Of a stretch of 64,000 nucleotides of DNA, positions 9,926 through 21,568 are shown one piece after another (positions within the stretch are counted from its first letter, which is position 1; the number at the start of each line of letters is the position of its first letter). Location of the stretch: contig JAHKAM010000021.1 of the NCBI GenBank assembly GCA_018826515.1, positions 1 to 64,000 on the forward strand, written 5' to 3'. The position numbers were made by a program, and so were the translations under genes. This DNA comes from Alphaproteobacteria bacterium. GTDB taxonomy: Bacteria > Pseudomonadota > Alphaproteobacteria > Caulobacterales > Caulobacteraceae. The notes beneath the pieces were generated by a model, which had not been told where the DNA came from, did not search any database, and was given only the letters and a program-made list of their open reading frames with translations.

Positions 9926-10831
9926 ATGGGGTTTTCCGCGACTGAGGCGGCGTTCGAGGGGTTCAGGGTCGTTCGGCGCAAGCCGATGGCGGTGATCTTC
10001 TGGGCCCTGTTCTACATGCTGATCATGGTCGCGGCCCTCGCGCTGATCGGCGGCAGCCTGATCGGGCTGATGGGCATGGCCGAAGAGCTTGAAGCCACCA
10101 CCCCCACCTCGCCCGAAGCCTTCATGCCGATCCTCGCCAGCTATATGGCCATTCTGGCGGTCGTCCTGCCGGTGAGCCTGGTGGCGAGCGCCATGATCTA
10201 CGCCGCCGTGGCCCGGGCCGTCCTGCGGCCGGCGGAAAGCGCCTTCGGCTATCTGCGACTGGGCATGGACGAGGTCCGGGTGCTGGTGGTTTCACTCGTC
10301 CTGTTCGTCGTCTTCATGGCGTTGACCGCGCTCCTCGGTGGAATCGTCGGCGTCGCCATCGCCGTGACCGCCGCGGCCGAGGCGCCCGCGCTCTGGCTTC
10401 TGGTGGTGCTGCTGGTCCTCGCCGCCATCGCCGTCTGCATCTGGCTGGCCGTGCGGTTGAGCCTGGCGATTCCCATCACCATGGCCGAGCGGCGCATCGC
10501 CATCTTCGATTCCTTCGCCCTCACCAAGGGCCGGTTCTGGCCGCTTCTGGGCATGGCGCTGCTGGCCGGGGTGATGAGCATCGTCGTCAGCCTGCTGGGC
10601 TCGCTGGTCGGCATGCCGATCCAGCTGGCGACCGGCGGGCTGGAGGGCCTGGCCGGGCTGGAGGGCGAGAGCCTGCCGGTGATCATCCAGGCCGCCTGGC
10701 CGGCGATCACCGCCTGGATTGTGCTCAACGCCGTCATGTCGGCGCTGCAGGTCGCGGTCGTCTATGCCCCGTTCTCGGCGGCCTATCGCGACATCAAGGG
10801 CGTCGACGCCGGGGCGTCGACGGGGGGCTGA
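9926..10831 (+). CDS. Polytopic membrane protein, tandem paralogue 2
   Basis: Long hydrophobic ORF with the same N-terminal pattern and length as 8921..9874. Confidence 0.7.
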   Translation: MGFSATEAAFEGFRVVRRKPMAVIFWALFYMLIMVAALALIGGSLIGLMGMAEELEATTPTSPEAFMPILASYMAILAVVLPVSLVASAMIYAAVARAVLRPAESAFGYLRLGMDEVRVLVVSLVLFVVFMALTALLGGIVGVAIAVTAAAEAPALWLLVVLLVLAAIAVCIWLAVRLSLAIPITMAERRIAIFDSFALTKGRFWPLLGMALLAGVMSIVVSLLGSLVGMPIQLATGGLEGLAGLEGESLPVIIQAAWPAITAWIVLNAVMSALQVAVVYAPFSAAYRDIKGVDAGASTGG

Positions 10832-10853
10832 AACAGCCTGGAGGCGGGCCGGA

Positions 10854-13805
<2,952 letters not shown>

Positions 13806-13910
13806 GGGGCCTGAAGGCTGGGGAGTCCGGGAACGCGGCGGGGCCCCGTAGGGTCCGGTGCGACGCCGCTATATGGGGATCAATTCGCGGGTTTCAGCAA
13901 GAACAATATA

Positions 13911-13925
13911 AGAACACGACGGCCG
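13911..13925 (-). promoter_or_regulatory. LexA/SOS box upstream of uvrA
   Basis: Minus strand GTTC-TTATATT-GTTC, exact alphaproteobacterial GTTC-N7-GTTC, 106 bp upstream of the uvrA ATG. Confidence 0.9.
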
Positions 13926-14027
13926 TGCCCGACGCTGCTGTCAGTAATTGTCAGCGGGGACGGCCGGAGAAGCGGCTACCGTCGCCGCGTCCGCCCGACA
14001 AGGCGTGGGATTTCAGCGGAGCCGATC

Positions 14028-14471
14028 ATGCAACGCAGGCAAGTCATCGGATTGTTGGCGGTGTTCGGACTGGCGGCCTGTTCGATGCCCGGTCTGGACG
14101 GGAATGACGAGCGCGCCGCCGAGGCGCGGGCCCTGTACGCCGATCTGGTGATGGGCCGGGACGATGCGCTGCTGGCGCGCATGGCGTCGATCAACGACCC
14201 GGACACGGTGAGGGCGCAGTTGCCGATGATGCGGCGGATCGCGCCCGCCGGACCGGCCCCAGAGCCAAGGTCGCTTGGATGGCGGGCGTTCTCCGGCACC
14301 AACGGTCAGCGCTATGCGATCGCGCATGAATATGAATACCCGGACCGGTTCGTGAACACCGACACCGTCTTCCTCAAGGAGGGGGAGGTGTGGAGGGTCG
14401 AGGGATTCAACGTCAACAGCCGGGCGAAGGCAGACGCGACGGCGACGGGAGAGCCCGTCGCACCGGCCTAG
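14028..14471 (+). CDS. Putative lipoprotein of unknown function
   Basis: N-terminal signal with lipobox-like LAACS; no recognised domain. Confidence 0.7.
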   Translation: MQRRQVIGLLAVFGLAACSMPGLDGNDERAAEARALYADLVMGRDDALLARMASINDPDTVRAQLPMMRRIAPAGPAPEPRSLGWRAFSGTNGQRYAIAHEYEYPDRFVNTDTVFLKEGEVWRVEGFNVNSRAKADATATGEPVAPA

Positions 14472-14968
14472 GTTTCCGGCGGCGTCCACGCCTCGGTCGG
14501 CCTGAGATATCGCTCGCCCTTGCGCAGCAACACGCCCTGGGCGCCGGCGATGCCCAGTTCCAGACTCTCCGCGATCCGGCGAGCCCTCTCGATGAAATGG
14601 GCGGCGGCGGCGGGCGGACAGACCTCGGCGGCGGTGGCCTCGAACAACGCCAGCCAGCGGTCGAAATGACGCGCATCGACGGGCAGGGGCAGGTGTTTGG
14701 GCATCGGCCGCCCGTGATAGACGCCGCTCATCAAGGCCACGGAAGACCAGAACAGACGCATCTGCTCCAGATGCGGGCCCCAGTCCCTGATCCGCCCGGC
14801 GAAGACCGGACCGATCAGGGGATCGGCGCGGACTCGATCGTAGAAGGCGTCGACCAGACGGGCGATCATCGGCTCGTCGATGCCGGTTTCGGCGCGGATC
14901 TGTTCGACGATCGCCTCGCGGCGCCGGGCGGGAGACTCGGGTTCGGAAGCGGAGACCATAGGTCCCAT
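14468..14968 (-). CDS. Group III truncated hemoglobin
   Basis: LVDAFYDRVRADPLIGPVF...W..HLEQMRLFWSSVALMSGVYHGRPMPKHLPL. Confidence 0.88.
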   Translation of the reverse strand: MGPMVSASEPESPARRREAIVEQIRAETGIDEPMIARLVDAFYDRVRADPLIGPVFAGRIRDWGPHLEQMRLFWSSVALMSGVYHGRPMPKHLPLPVDARHFDRWLALFEATAAEVCPPAAAAHFIERARRIAESLELGIAGAQGVLLRKGERYLRPTEAWTPPET

Positions 14969-15218
14969 CTAGGCTTTCGGGGGGACAGCCGCCATTCCGG
15001 GATACCCCGCGCACCCGCTCGCCTGCCGCGGGAGCGGGTCTGAAAAGGCTTGCGCGCCGGGCGCATCGGCATCATCTTCAAGCCTTCGAGTGAGAAGCAC
15101 TGGAGTTCGACGATCATGATCAGCGCCCTGGAAACCGGTTTCGCCCTTTCCGCTCCGCTGCTCGTGCTCGCCTATGTCCTTTTCCAGCCTCGTCCCAAGC
15201 CCGTCCCCATCCGCACTC

Positions 15219-16790
15219 GTGACGCTCGATCGCGTCGCGGCCCGCACGGCTGACGGCCCCACCCTATTCTCTGATCTGAGCCTCGCCTTCGGCCGCGAAC
15301 GCACGGGCGTCGTGGGCCGCAACGGCGTGGGCAAGACCACGCTGCTGCGCCTGATCGCGGGCCTGTCGGAGCCCGGTGACGGCACAGTCATGCGCGCGGG
15401 GCGGGTCGGCTTCCTTCAGCAGGCCGTCGGATCGCCGGCCGATGCCGCCGTCCCGGACGCGCTGGGCGTCGCCGGGGGGCTGCAGACCATCGCCCGGGTC
15501 CTGGCGGGGATGGGCACGGCCGATGACCTGGCCGAAGCCGACTGGACGCTGGAAGACCGGATCGCGGACGCGTTGGTCGAGGTCGGCCTGGCAGGACTTG
15601 ATCCCCGGAGATCGATCCGCTCGCTCAGCGGAGGCGAGCAGACGCGGTTGAGACTGGCGGCCCTGCTGCTGGACACGCCGGACCTGCTCGTGCTGGACGA
15701 ACCCACCAACCACCTTGACCGGGAAGGTCGGGCGATCGTCGCCGGCGTGCTGGAGCGGTGGAAGGGCGGGGCGGTCGTGGTCAGTCATGACCGGAGCCTG
15801 CTGCGGCGCATGGACCGGATCGTGGAGCTCTCGTCCCTCGGCGCGGCCGTCTATGGCGGAGGTTATGACCTCTATGCCGAGCGCAAGGCGGCGGAGCGGG
15901 CGGCGGCCGAACAGGGGCTGGAGTCGGCGGAGCGGGACGCCGGCCGTGTCGCGCGCGAGACCCGGAGCGCGGTCGAGAAGAAGGCGCGGCGGGACAAGGC
16001 CGGGCGCGCTTTCGCGGCCCGGAAATCCGAACCGAAGATCCTGCTCGGCGCGATGGCGGAGCGGGCGGAGAACAGCGGGGCCCGGGAGAACAGGCTGGCC
16101 CAGCGAAGGGCGGCGGAGGCCGAGGCCGTTCTGACCGGGGCGCGGGAGCGGGTCGAGCGGGTCAGGGCGCTGGACATCCCGCTGCCGCCGACAGGGCTGG
16201 CGTCGGGACGAGCCGTCGCTTCGCTCCTGGATGCGACATGGGACGCGCCGGACGGGCGGCGGATCGTCGGGCCGGTGTCGCTGAGGCTGACCGGACCCGA
16301 GCGGGTGGCGGTCGCCGGACCCAATGGAGCGGGCAAGACGACCTTGCTGCGCCTGTTGTCCGGCGATCTGACGCCGTCCTCGGGCCGGGTCGAGCGGACG
16401 GCGCAGGCCGCGCTGCTGGATCAGGAAGCGGCGCTGCTGCGGCCCGATGAAACGCTGATCGAGGCGTACCGGCGGCTCAATCCGGCGGCGACGGCGAACG
16501 CGGCTCAAGCGGCGCTCGCGCGGTTCCTGTTCCGCAATGCGGCGGCGCAACGCGTGGTCGGAACCCTGTCGGGCGGGGAACGACTCAGGGCCGGTCTGGC
16601 CTGCGTCATGACCGGGGAGCGGCCCCCGCAACTGCTGATCCTGGACGAACCGACCAACCATCTCGACCTGGAGTCGATCGCAGCGGTGGAGGCGGCGCTA
16701 TCGGCGTGGGACGGGGCGCTGGTGGTGGTCAGCCACGATGACGAGTTTCTGGCGGCGGTCGGCGTCGGCCGGACGCTGCGGCTGGTCTAG
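15219..16790 (+). CDS. ABC-F family ATPase (start at internal GTG; alternative 15174)
   Basis: Two Walker A motifs (GRNGVGKTTLLRL, GPNGAGKTTLLRL), two LSGGE signatures, inter-domain linker, no TM. Confidence 0.9.
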   Translation: MTLDRVAARTADGPTLFSDLSLAFGRERTGVVGRNGVGKTTLLRLIAGLSEPGDGTVMRAGRVGFLQQAVGSPADAAVPDALGVAGGLQTIARVLAGMGTADDLAEADWTLEDRIADALVEVGLAGLDPRRSIRSLSGGEQTRLRLAALLLDTPDLLVLDEPTNHLDREGRAIVAGVLERWKGGAVVVSHDRSLLRRMDRIVELSSLGAAVYGGGYDLYAERKAAERAAAEQGLESAERDAGRVARETRSAVEKKARRDKAGRAFAARKSEPKILLGAMAERAENSGARENRLAQRRAAEAEAVLTGARERVERVRALDIPLPPTGLASGRAVASLLDATWDAPDGRRIVGPVSLRLTGPERVAVAGPNGAGKTTLLRLLSGDLTPSSGRVERTAQAALLDQEAALLRPDETLIEAYRRLNPAATANAAQAALARFLFRNAAAQRVVGTLSGGERLRAGLACVMTGERPPQLLILDEPTNHLDLESIAAVEAALSAWDGALVVVSHDDEFLAAVGVGRTLRLV

Positions 16791-18367
16791 CCCCAGCCGG
16801 CTATGGCGCCCTGACGGCGCGCGGCCACCGGTTTGGGCGTGACGACCGTCGGCTCGGAGGCCGGGCGGCCGAACAGCCAGCCCTGGCCGTAGGTGACGCC
16901 GAGCGCCCGGATGGCCGCGGCCTGTTCCTCGGTCTCGATCATCTCGGCGATGGTGGACATCTTCAGGTCACCGCACATTTCGACCAGACGACCGACAAGG
17001 TCGCGGGCCCGCTGGTCCGTGCAGATGTCGCGCACGAAGCGGCCGTCGATCTTGACCGTGTCGGCCGGGAGACGATGCAGATAGTCCAGCGAGGCGGCTC
17101 CGACGCCGAAGTCGTCGAGGCAGACCCGGACGCCGGCCCGGCGAAGGGCGGTGAGACGGCGGGCGGCGGCGTCGATATCGGCCACGGCCGCGGTCTCGGT
17201 CACTTCGATCAGGATCCGGCCGCGGATCTCCGGCGAGGCGGCGGTGAGCCGCAGAAGACCATCGACATAGCCGTTTCCGCCAAGGGAGGCCCCGGAGACA
17301 TTGACCGCGATCCGGGTCAGGCCGAATCCGGGCCGTTTCAGCTGCTGCAGCGCCTTCTCCGCGACCGCGAGGTCGAAGCCTTCGATCAGCCCGAGCTCTT
17401 CGGCCAGCCGGATGGAGTCGGCCGGACCGCGTGAACCGAAACGCGCGAGGGCTTCGAAATGGTGCGTCACGCCGGTCGTGAGATCGACGATGGGCTGGTA
17501 TTCAAGCGCGAAGTCGCGCGACTTGACCATGGAACGGAAACGATCCGCCTCCTTCAGGGTCCGCTTCAGGCTTTCAGAGAAGGCGGCGCCAGCGCCGTCG
17601 ATGCCGCCGTCCCGGATGCAGGCCTCCAGCGCGAACCGCAGGGCCCGCACCGTGGATTCCGGCGGCGCGACGCCGGAAAGGGCGGCCTCCGTCGTCCGGA
17701 CCGCCAGGTCCAGTCCCTCGGCGGCGGCGGCGTCCCTGACTTCACTGGCGAGGTCGGTCTGGCTGTCGGCGGCGCGAACGAGGGCGAACCGCTCGGGGGC
17801 GAGGCGGGCGGCCGAGGCGCCGTCGACGGACGAGGCCTGCAGAACGGCCGCGACCCGCGCGGCGGCGCGCTGGTGCGCCTCGGACTCCGTCGCGAGCCCG
17901 GGGACGTCGACGAAGGCCACGGCGACGTCTCCATCGGCCTCACCCAGCGAACCGCGCACCCGGGACAGAAGGCCGTCGGCGCTGAGCAGATGCGGCGCCT
18001 CGGGAATGGCGAGGGTGAAGGGGGCGCCTTCGTAGGTGATGGCGCAGGAGACCGCGGGGGCCAGTTCAGGAAGCTGGAACAGGCGCAGTCGGGCGCGGCG
18101 GACATGGTCCGGGCTGCAGGTAACGAGGGCGTCGATCGGCGCGGGCCGCTCATTCGGCCGGATCGCGGCCAGGGCGTCGGCCAGCGGCTTCTGCCCCGCC
18201 TTGCCGACGAGGTCGGTCAACAGGGTCCCGGACCAGGTCTCGGCGACCAGTTCGCGCGGGCACGGGCCGGCGCCCAGCGCCATCTCGATGCGTCCATCGA
18301 CGTCGAGTTCCAGAAGGGTGTCGGCGGCGGCGAAGGCCATGCCGAGGAGACGCGATTTCATCATCAT
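16787..18367 (-). CDS. EAL-domain (cyclic-di-GMP phosphodiesterase-type) protein
   Basis: HFEALARFG, NVSG, EVTETA, CLDDFGVGAASLDYL, KIDGRFVRDI, AEMIETEEQ. Confidence 0.87.
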   Translation of the reverse strand: MMMKSRLLGMAFAAADTLLELDVDGRIEMALGAGPCPRELVAETWSGTLLTDLVGKAGQKPLADALAAIRPNERPAPIDALVTCSPDHVRRARLRLFQLPELAPAVSCAITYEGAPFTLAIPEAPHLLSADGLLSRVRGSLGEADGDVAVAFVDVPGLATESEAHQRAAARVAAVLQASSVDGASAARLAPERFALVRAADSQTDLASEVRDAAAAEGLDLAVRTTEAALSGVAPPESTVRALRFALEACIRDGGIDGAGAAFSESLKRTLKEADRFRSMVKSRDFALEYQPIVDLTTGVTHHFEALARFGSRGPADSIRLAEELGLIEGFDLAVAEKALQQLKRPGFGLTRIAVNVSGASLGGNGYVDGLLRLTAASPEIRGRILIEVTETAAVADIDAAARRLTALRRAGVRVCLDDFGVGAASLDYLHRLPADTVKIDGRFVRDICTDQRARDLVGRLVEMCGDLKMSTIAEMIETEEQAAAIRALGVTYGQGWLFGRPASEPTVVTPKPVAARRQGAIAGWG

Positions 18368-18423
18368 GTCTCCCGGTTACCTGATGGAAATGAATACCGC
18401 CTCGACGAAGAGGATTAACGGAT

Positions 18424-18867
18424 TCAGGCTTTTCGGTTGAACGCCACGGCGCGGCCGTCGCCAGCGGTGGCCTTGCCTGAGGCGCCATAGGCCGACGGGC
18501 TGCCACGCTGGCCGGCCATCTCGGCGGCGATGGTCCGGACCAGACCTTCGGAAACGATGCGAGCGGCCTCGACGGCGCGGCCATGGCGCGAGAGGACGGC
18601 TTCGAACGCTTCGGTGGCGCGGATCAGGGCGGCGCGGTCCGCAGGGGAGGCGGAGGCGACGGAAGCGGGATTGGCCTTCAGCTGGGCGGAGTCGCGGCGA
18701 TAGACGTTGGCCATCTCCTGGGTCGCGGCCATGGTGGCGGCGACGTCCTGCGGCCGGCGCGACTCGAACGCCTTCGATTCCTCGCTCAGCCGGGCGGTGA
18801 GGCGGGTGGTCAGGTCGAGGAGCTGGCGGACGCGCGCCGTGGCGTTAAGCGTGGCGGCTTCGTTCAC
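18424..18867 (-). CDS. FlbY-like flagellar protein
   Basis: Small helical protein directly downstream of the flgI/rod-binding genes; position matches flbY of Caulobacter. Confidence 0.6.
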   Translation of the reverse strand: MNEAATLNATARVRQLLDLTTRLTARLSEESKAFESRRPQDVAATMAATQEMANVYRRDSAQLKANPASVASASPADRAALIRATEAFEAVLSRHGRAVEAARIVSEGLVRTIAAEMAGQRGSPSAYGASGKATAGDGRAVAFNRKA

Positions 18868-19169
18868 TGTTCCTGCTCCTGCATTTTCAACATCTGGGCG
18901 ACGACCTGGTCGGCGAGGCCAATCCCGCCCCCGCGGACGGCCTGTTTGGCCATGGCCTCGACGAGGAAGCCGCGCCAGGTTCCTTCCGCCTCGCCGCCGC
19001 CGAACGGCGCCTCTGTGGAGAGCCCCTCGAACATCGGCTTGAGCATCTGCGACAGGAAGGAGGCCTCGAACGCCTCGGCCGTTTCCCGCATCCGGGCGGT
19101 GGCGACGGCAGCGGGCGCGACCGCCTGCGGGGGGAGGGTGGTCGGGGCGAGGATCGGATCGCTCATCAC
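18864..19169 (-). CDS. Rod-binding protein (FlgJ N-terminal/CheL-like)
   Basis: AEAFEASFLSQMLKPMFEGLS...FGGGEAEGTWRGFLVEAMAKQAVRGGGIGLADQV. Confidence 0.87.
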   Translation of the reverse strand: MMSDPILAPTTLPPQAVAPAAVATARMRETAEAFEASFLSQMLKPMFEGLSTEAPFGGGEAEGTWRGFLVEAMAKQAVRGGGIGLADQVVAQMLKMQEQEQ

Positions 19170-20272
19170 ATCACCTCGATTTCTGCCTGGAGGGCGCCGG
19201 CGGCCTTGATCGCCTGCAGGATGCTGATCATGTCGCGCGGGCTGACCCCGAGAGCGTTGAGGCCGTTGACGAGGGTGGACAGGGAGCTTCCGCCGCCGAC
19301 GATCCGCATCTCGCGGCCCAGCTCCTCCTCGACGGCGACGTCGGTCTGGGGAAGGACAACGGTCTCGCCGCCGCGGCTGAAGGGCGTGGGCTGGCTGGCG
19401 TAGGGGGTCTCCTGGACCGAAATGGTCAGATTGCCCTGGGCGATGGCGACGGTGGAGACGCGGACGGCGTCGCCCATGACGATGACGCCATTGACCTCGT
19501 CGATGATGACGCGGGCCGGGGAGTCGACCATGACCTCGAGGTTCTCGACCCGGCTGATGAAGCCGGCCATGCCCATCTGGGCGGGCGCGCGCAGGGCGAT
19601 CACCGTGCCGTTCTCGGCCAGGGCGGTGCTCGGATAGACCTGGTTGATGGCGGCGGCGACGCGCTGGGCCGTGGTGAAGTCGGGATTGCGCAGGTTGAGG
19701 CGGACCTCGGTCATGTTCGCGAGATGGAAGCCGGTCTCCAGCTCGACCGTGGCGCCCGAGGCGATGCGGCCGGCGGTGGGGACGCCGCGGGTGACCGAGG
19801 AGCCCGAGGCGCCGCCGCCCGAGACCGCGCCGGTCTGGACCGAGCCCTGGGCCACCGCATAGACCTGACCGTCAGCGCCCTGGAGACTGGTCACGAGCAG
19901 GGTGCCGCCCAGCAGGCTCTTGGCGTCGCACATCGAGGCCACGCTGACGTCGATGCGGGAGCCCGGCGTGGCGAAGGGCGGCAGTTCGGCCGTCACCATG
20001 ATGGCGGCCATGTTCTTGGAGTTGGCGTTCGCCCCGCGGATATTGACGCCGAGGCGCTCGGTCATGCCTTCGAGGGACTGGCGGGTGAAGGGGCAGTTGC
20101 GCAGCGAGTCGCCGGTGCCGTTGAGGCCGACGACCAGGCCGTAGCCGACCAGCTGGTTGGAGCGGACGCCCTCGACCGCGGCGATGTCCTTGATCCGCGA
20201 CTGCGCCAGCGATGGCGAGGCGAATCCGGCCAGGGCGGCGGCGGTCAGGAGAGAGGCGAGCAGTTTCTGCAT
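19166..20272 (-). CDS. flgI: Flagellar P-ring protein FlgI (start at internal ATG)
   Basis: RIKDIAAVEGVRSNQLVGYGLVVGLNGTGDSLRNCPFTRQSLEGMTERLGV. Confidence 0.98.
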   Translation of the reverse strand: MQKLLASLLTAAALAGFASPSLAQSRIKDIAAVEGVRSNQLVGYGLVVGLNGTGDSLRNCPFTRQSLEGMTERLGVNIRGANANSKNMAAIMVTAELPPFATPGSRIDVSVASMCDAKSLLGGTLLVTSLQGADGQVYAVAQGSVQTGAVSGGGASGSSVTRGVPTAGRIASGATVELETGFHLANMTEVRLNLRNPDFTTAQRVAAAINQVYPSTALAENGTVIALRAPAQMGMAGFISRVENLEVMVDSPARVIIDEVNGVIVMGDAVRVSTVAIAQGNLTISVQETPYASQPTPFSRGGETVVLPQTDVAVEEELGREMRIVGGGSSLSTLVNGLNALGVSPRDMISILQAIKAAGALQAEIEVM

Positions 20273-20309
20273 AGGCAGGGTGTCCACATAACTGTTGCGC
20301 CGTCCGTCT

Positions 20310-20325
20310 TGCGAGCGCCGTGCCA
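20310..20325 (-). promoter_or_regulatory. Sigma54 (-24/-12) promoter for flgI
   Basis: Minus strand TGGCACGGCGCTCGCA: GG-N10-GC spacing, close to TGGCAC-N5-TTGC; about 38 bp upstream of the flgI start. Confidence 0.85.
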
Positions 20326-20378
20326 CGAAAAATGATCAGCAATATCAAGGCGACCGTTCGCCGCGACCGGGTCGGCGG

Positions 20379-20393
20379 CGGCAGAAAATGCCG
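20379..20393. promoter_or_regulatory. Palindrome CGGCA-GAAAA-TGCCG, candidate FlbD (ftr) site
   Basis: Perfect 5-bp dyad about 85-90 bp upstream of the inferred flgI TSS, between flgI and fliX. Confidence 0.5.
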
Positions 20394-20456
20394 GGCCGTT
20401 AACCAAACGGTGACAGCCGCCGTCGATGGTCGGGCCATGTGCTGGAGTCCCAATCC

Positions 20457-20882
20457 ATGAAGGTCACAGGCCCGTCCCGACCGTCGTCGGCGCAAGGCCC
20501 GCGTCCGGCGCGCGCCGGCGGCGGCTTTTCCGTGTCATCCGCCGCCCCAGCGTCCACCGCCAGCGCCGCGACGTCCACATCCGCGCCGTCCGCGCTGGCT
20601 GACGTCTCGGCCCTCATGGCCTTGCAGGGCGTGGAGGACGTCACGGAACGGCGGCGGCGGGCGATCCGGCGCGGCGGCGGCCTTCTGGACCGGCTGGAGG
20701 AGCTGAAACTGGCGCTGCTCAGCGGCGAGGCCGGCGACGCCGCCCTGGAGCGGCTGACGCGGACGCTGCGCGAGGAACGCCCCGAGGACGCGGACGCCGG
20801 ACTGACCGCCCTGCTGGACCAGATCGATCTGAGGGCCGCGGTGGAGCTGGCCAAGGCGGATTTACGCCGCACTGCAGCATAA
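20457..20882 (+). CDS. fliX: Flagellar assembly regulator FliX
   Basis: MKVTGPSRPS; LMALQGVEDVTERRRRAIRRGGGLLDRLEELKLALLSG; divergent from flgI. Confidence 0.88.
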   Translation: MKVTGPSRPSSAQGPRPARAGGGFSVSSAAPASTASAATSTSAPSALADVSALMALQGVEDVTERRRRAIRRGGGLLDRLEELKLALLSGEAGDAALERLTRTLREERPEDADAGLTALLDQIDLRAAVELAKADLRRTAA

Positions 20883-21055
20883 GTCTTCGTAATCCCTTGA
20901 TAAAGGGCGACGGACGGGCGCCGGGTGATGAAGAAATGTCACGCTCGCGTCAGGACTGTCGGCTTCACCGGTCACGCTCGCGCGAGCGTTGTTGCCGCGA
21001 CTCCCGGACCTCCCTATAGGCAGGGCTGCGCCACAGGGGGGCGCTGTTAAAGACC

Positions 21056-21499
21056 GTGAGTGCGACTATGACCGCATTGGCGTCTGTGATTGTCGAGCCG
21101 GCCGCGTACAGGCCGTCCGACAACGAGCCGTTCATGAACGAGCGGCAGCTGGCCTATTTCAAGGGCAAGCTGATGGACTGGAAGGATGACATCCTTCGCG
21201 AGTCCAAGGGGACTGTCGTCAACCTGAAGGCCGAGACGGAGAATCATCCGGACCTGGTCGATCGGGCGTCGTCGGAATCCGACCGGGCGCTGGAGCTTCG
21301 GACCCGCGACCGCCAGCGCAAGCTGATCGCCAAGATCGACGAGGCGTTGCGCCGGATCGAGGACGGCTCCTACGGCTATTGCGAGGAGACCGGCGAGCCG
21401 ATCAGCCTCGGACGGCTGGAGGCCCGCCCGACGGCGACGCTGTCGGTGGAGGCCCAGGAGCGGCACGAGCGCCGCGAACGGGTGCACCGGGACGACTGA
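21056..21499 (+). CDS. dksA: RNA polymerase-binding protein DksA
   Basis: FKGKLMDWKDDILRESKGTV...DLVDRASSESDRALELRTRDRQRKLIAKIDEALRRIEDGSYGYCEETGEPISLGRLEARP. Confidence 0.95.
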   Translation: MSATMTALASVIVEPAAYRPSDNEPFMNERQLAYFKGKLMDWKDDILRESKGTVVNLKAETENHPDLVDRASSESDRALELRTRDRQRKLIAKIDEALRRIEDGSYGYCEETGEPISLGRLEARPTATLSVEAQERHERRERVHRDD

Positions 21500-21568
21500 C
21501 GGCGCCGAGCCTTGACTTGAGAGGTGCGGAGCGCGACCTACGCGCCTCGCGTTTCCAAGGTTTTCCGC

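Noticed and set aside
16787-18367. Possibility that the EAL protein is a catalytically dead sensor
   Set aside because: Substitutions are visible (AEMIET, DDFGVGAAS), but the main acidic, Asn and Lys positions seem retained; cannot be decided without alignment.
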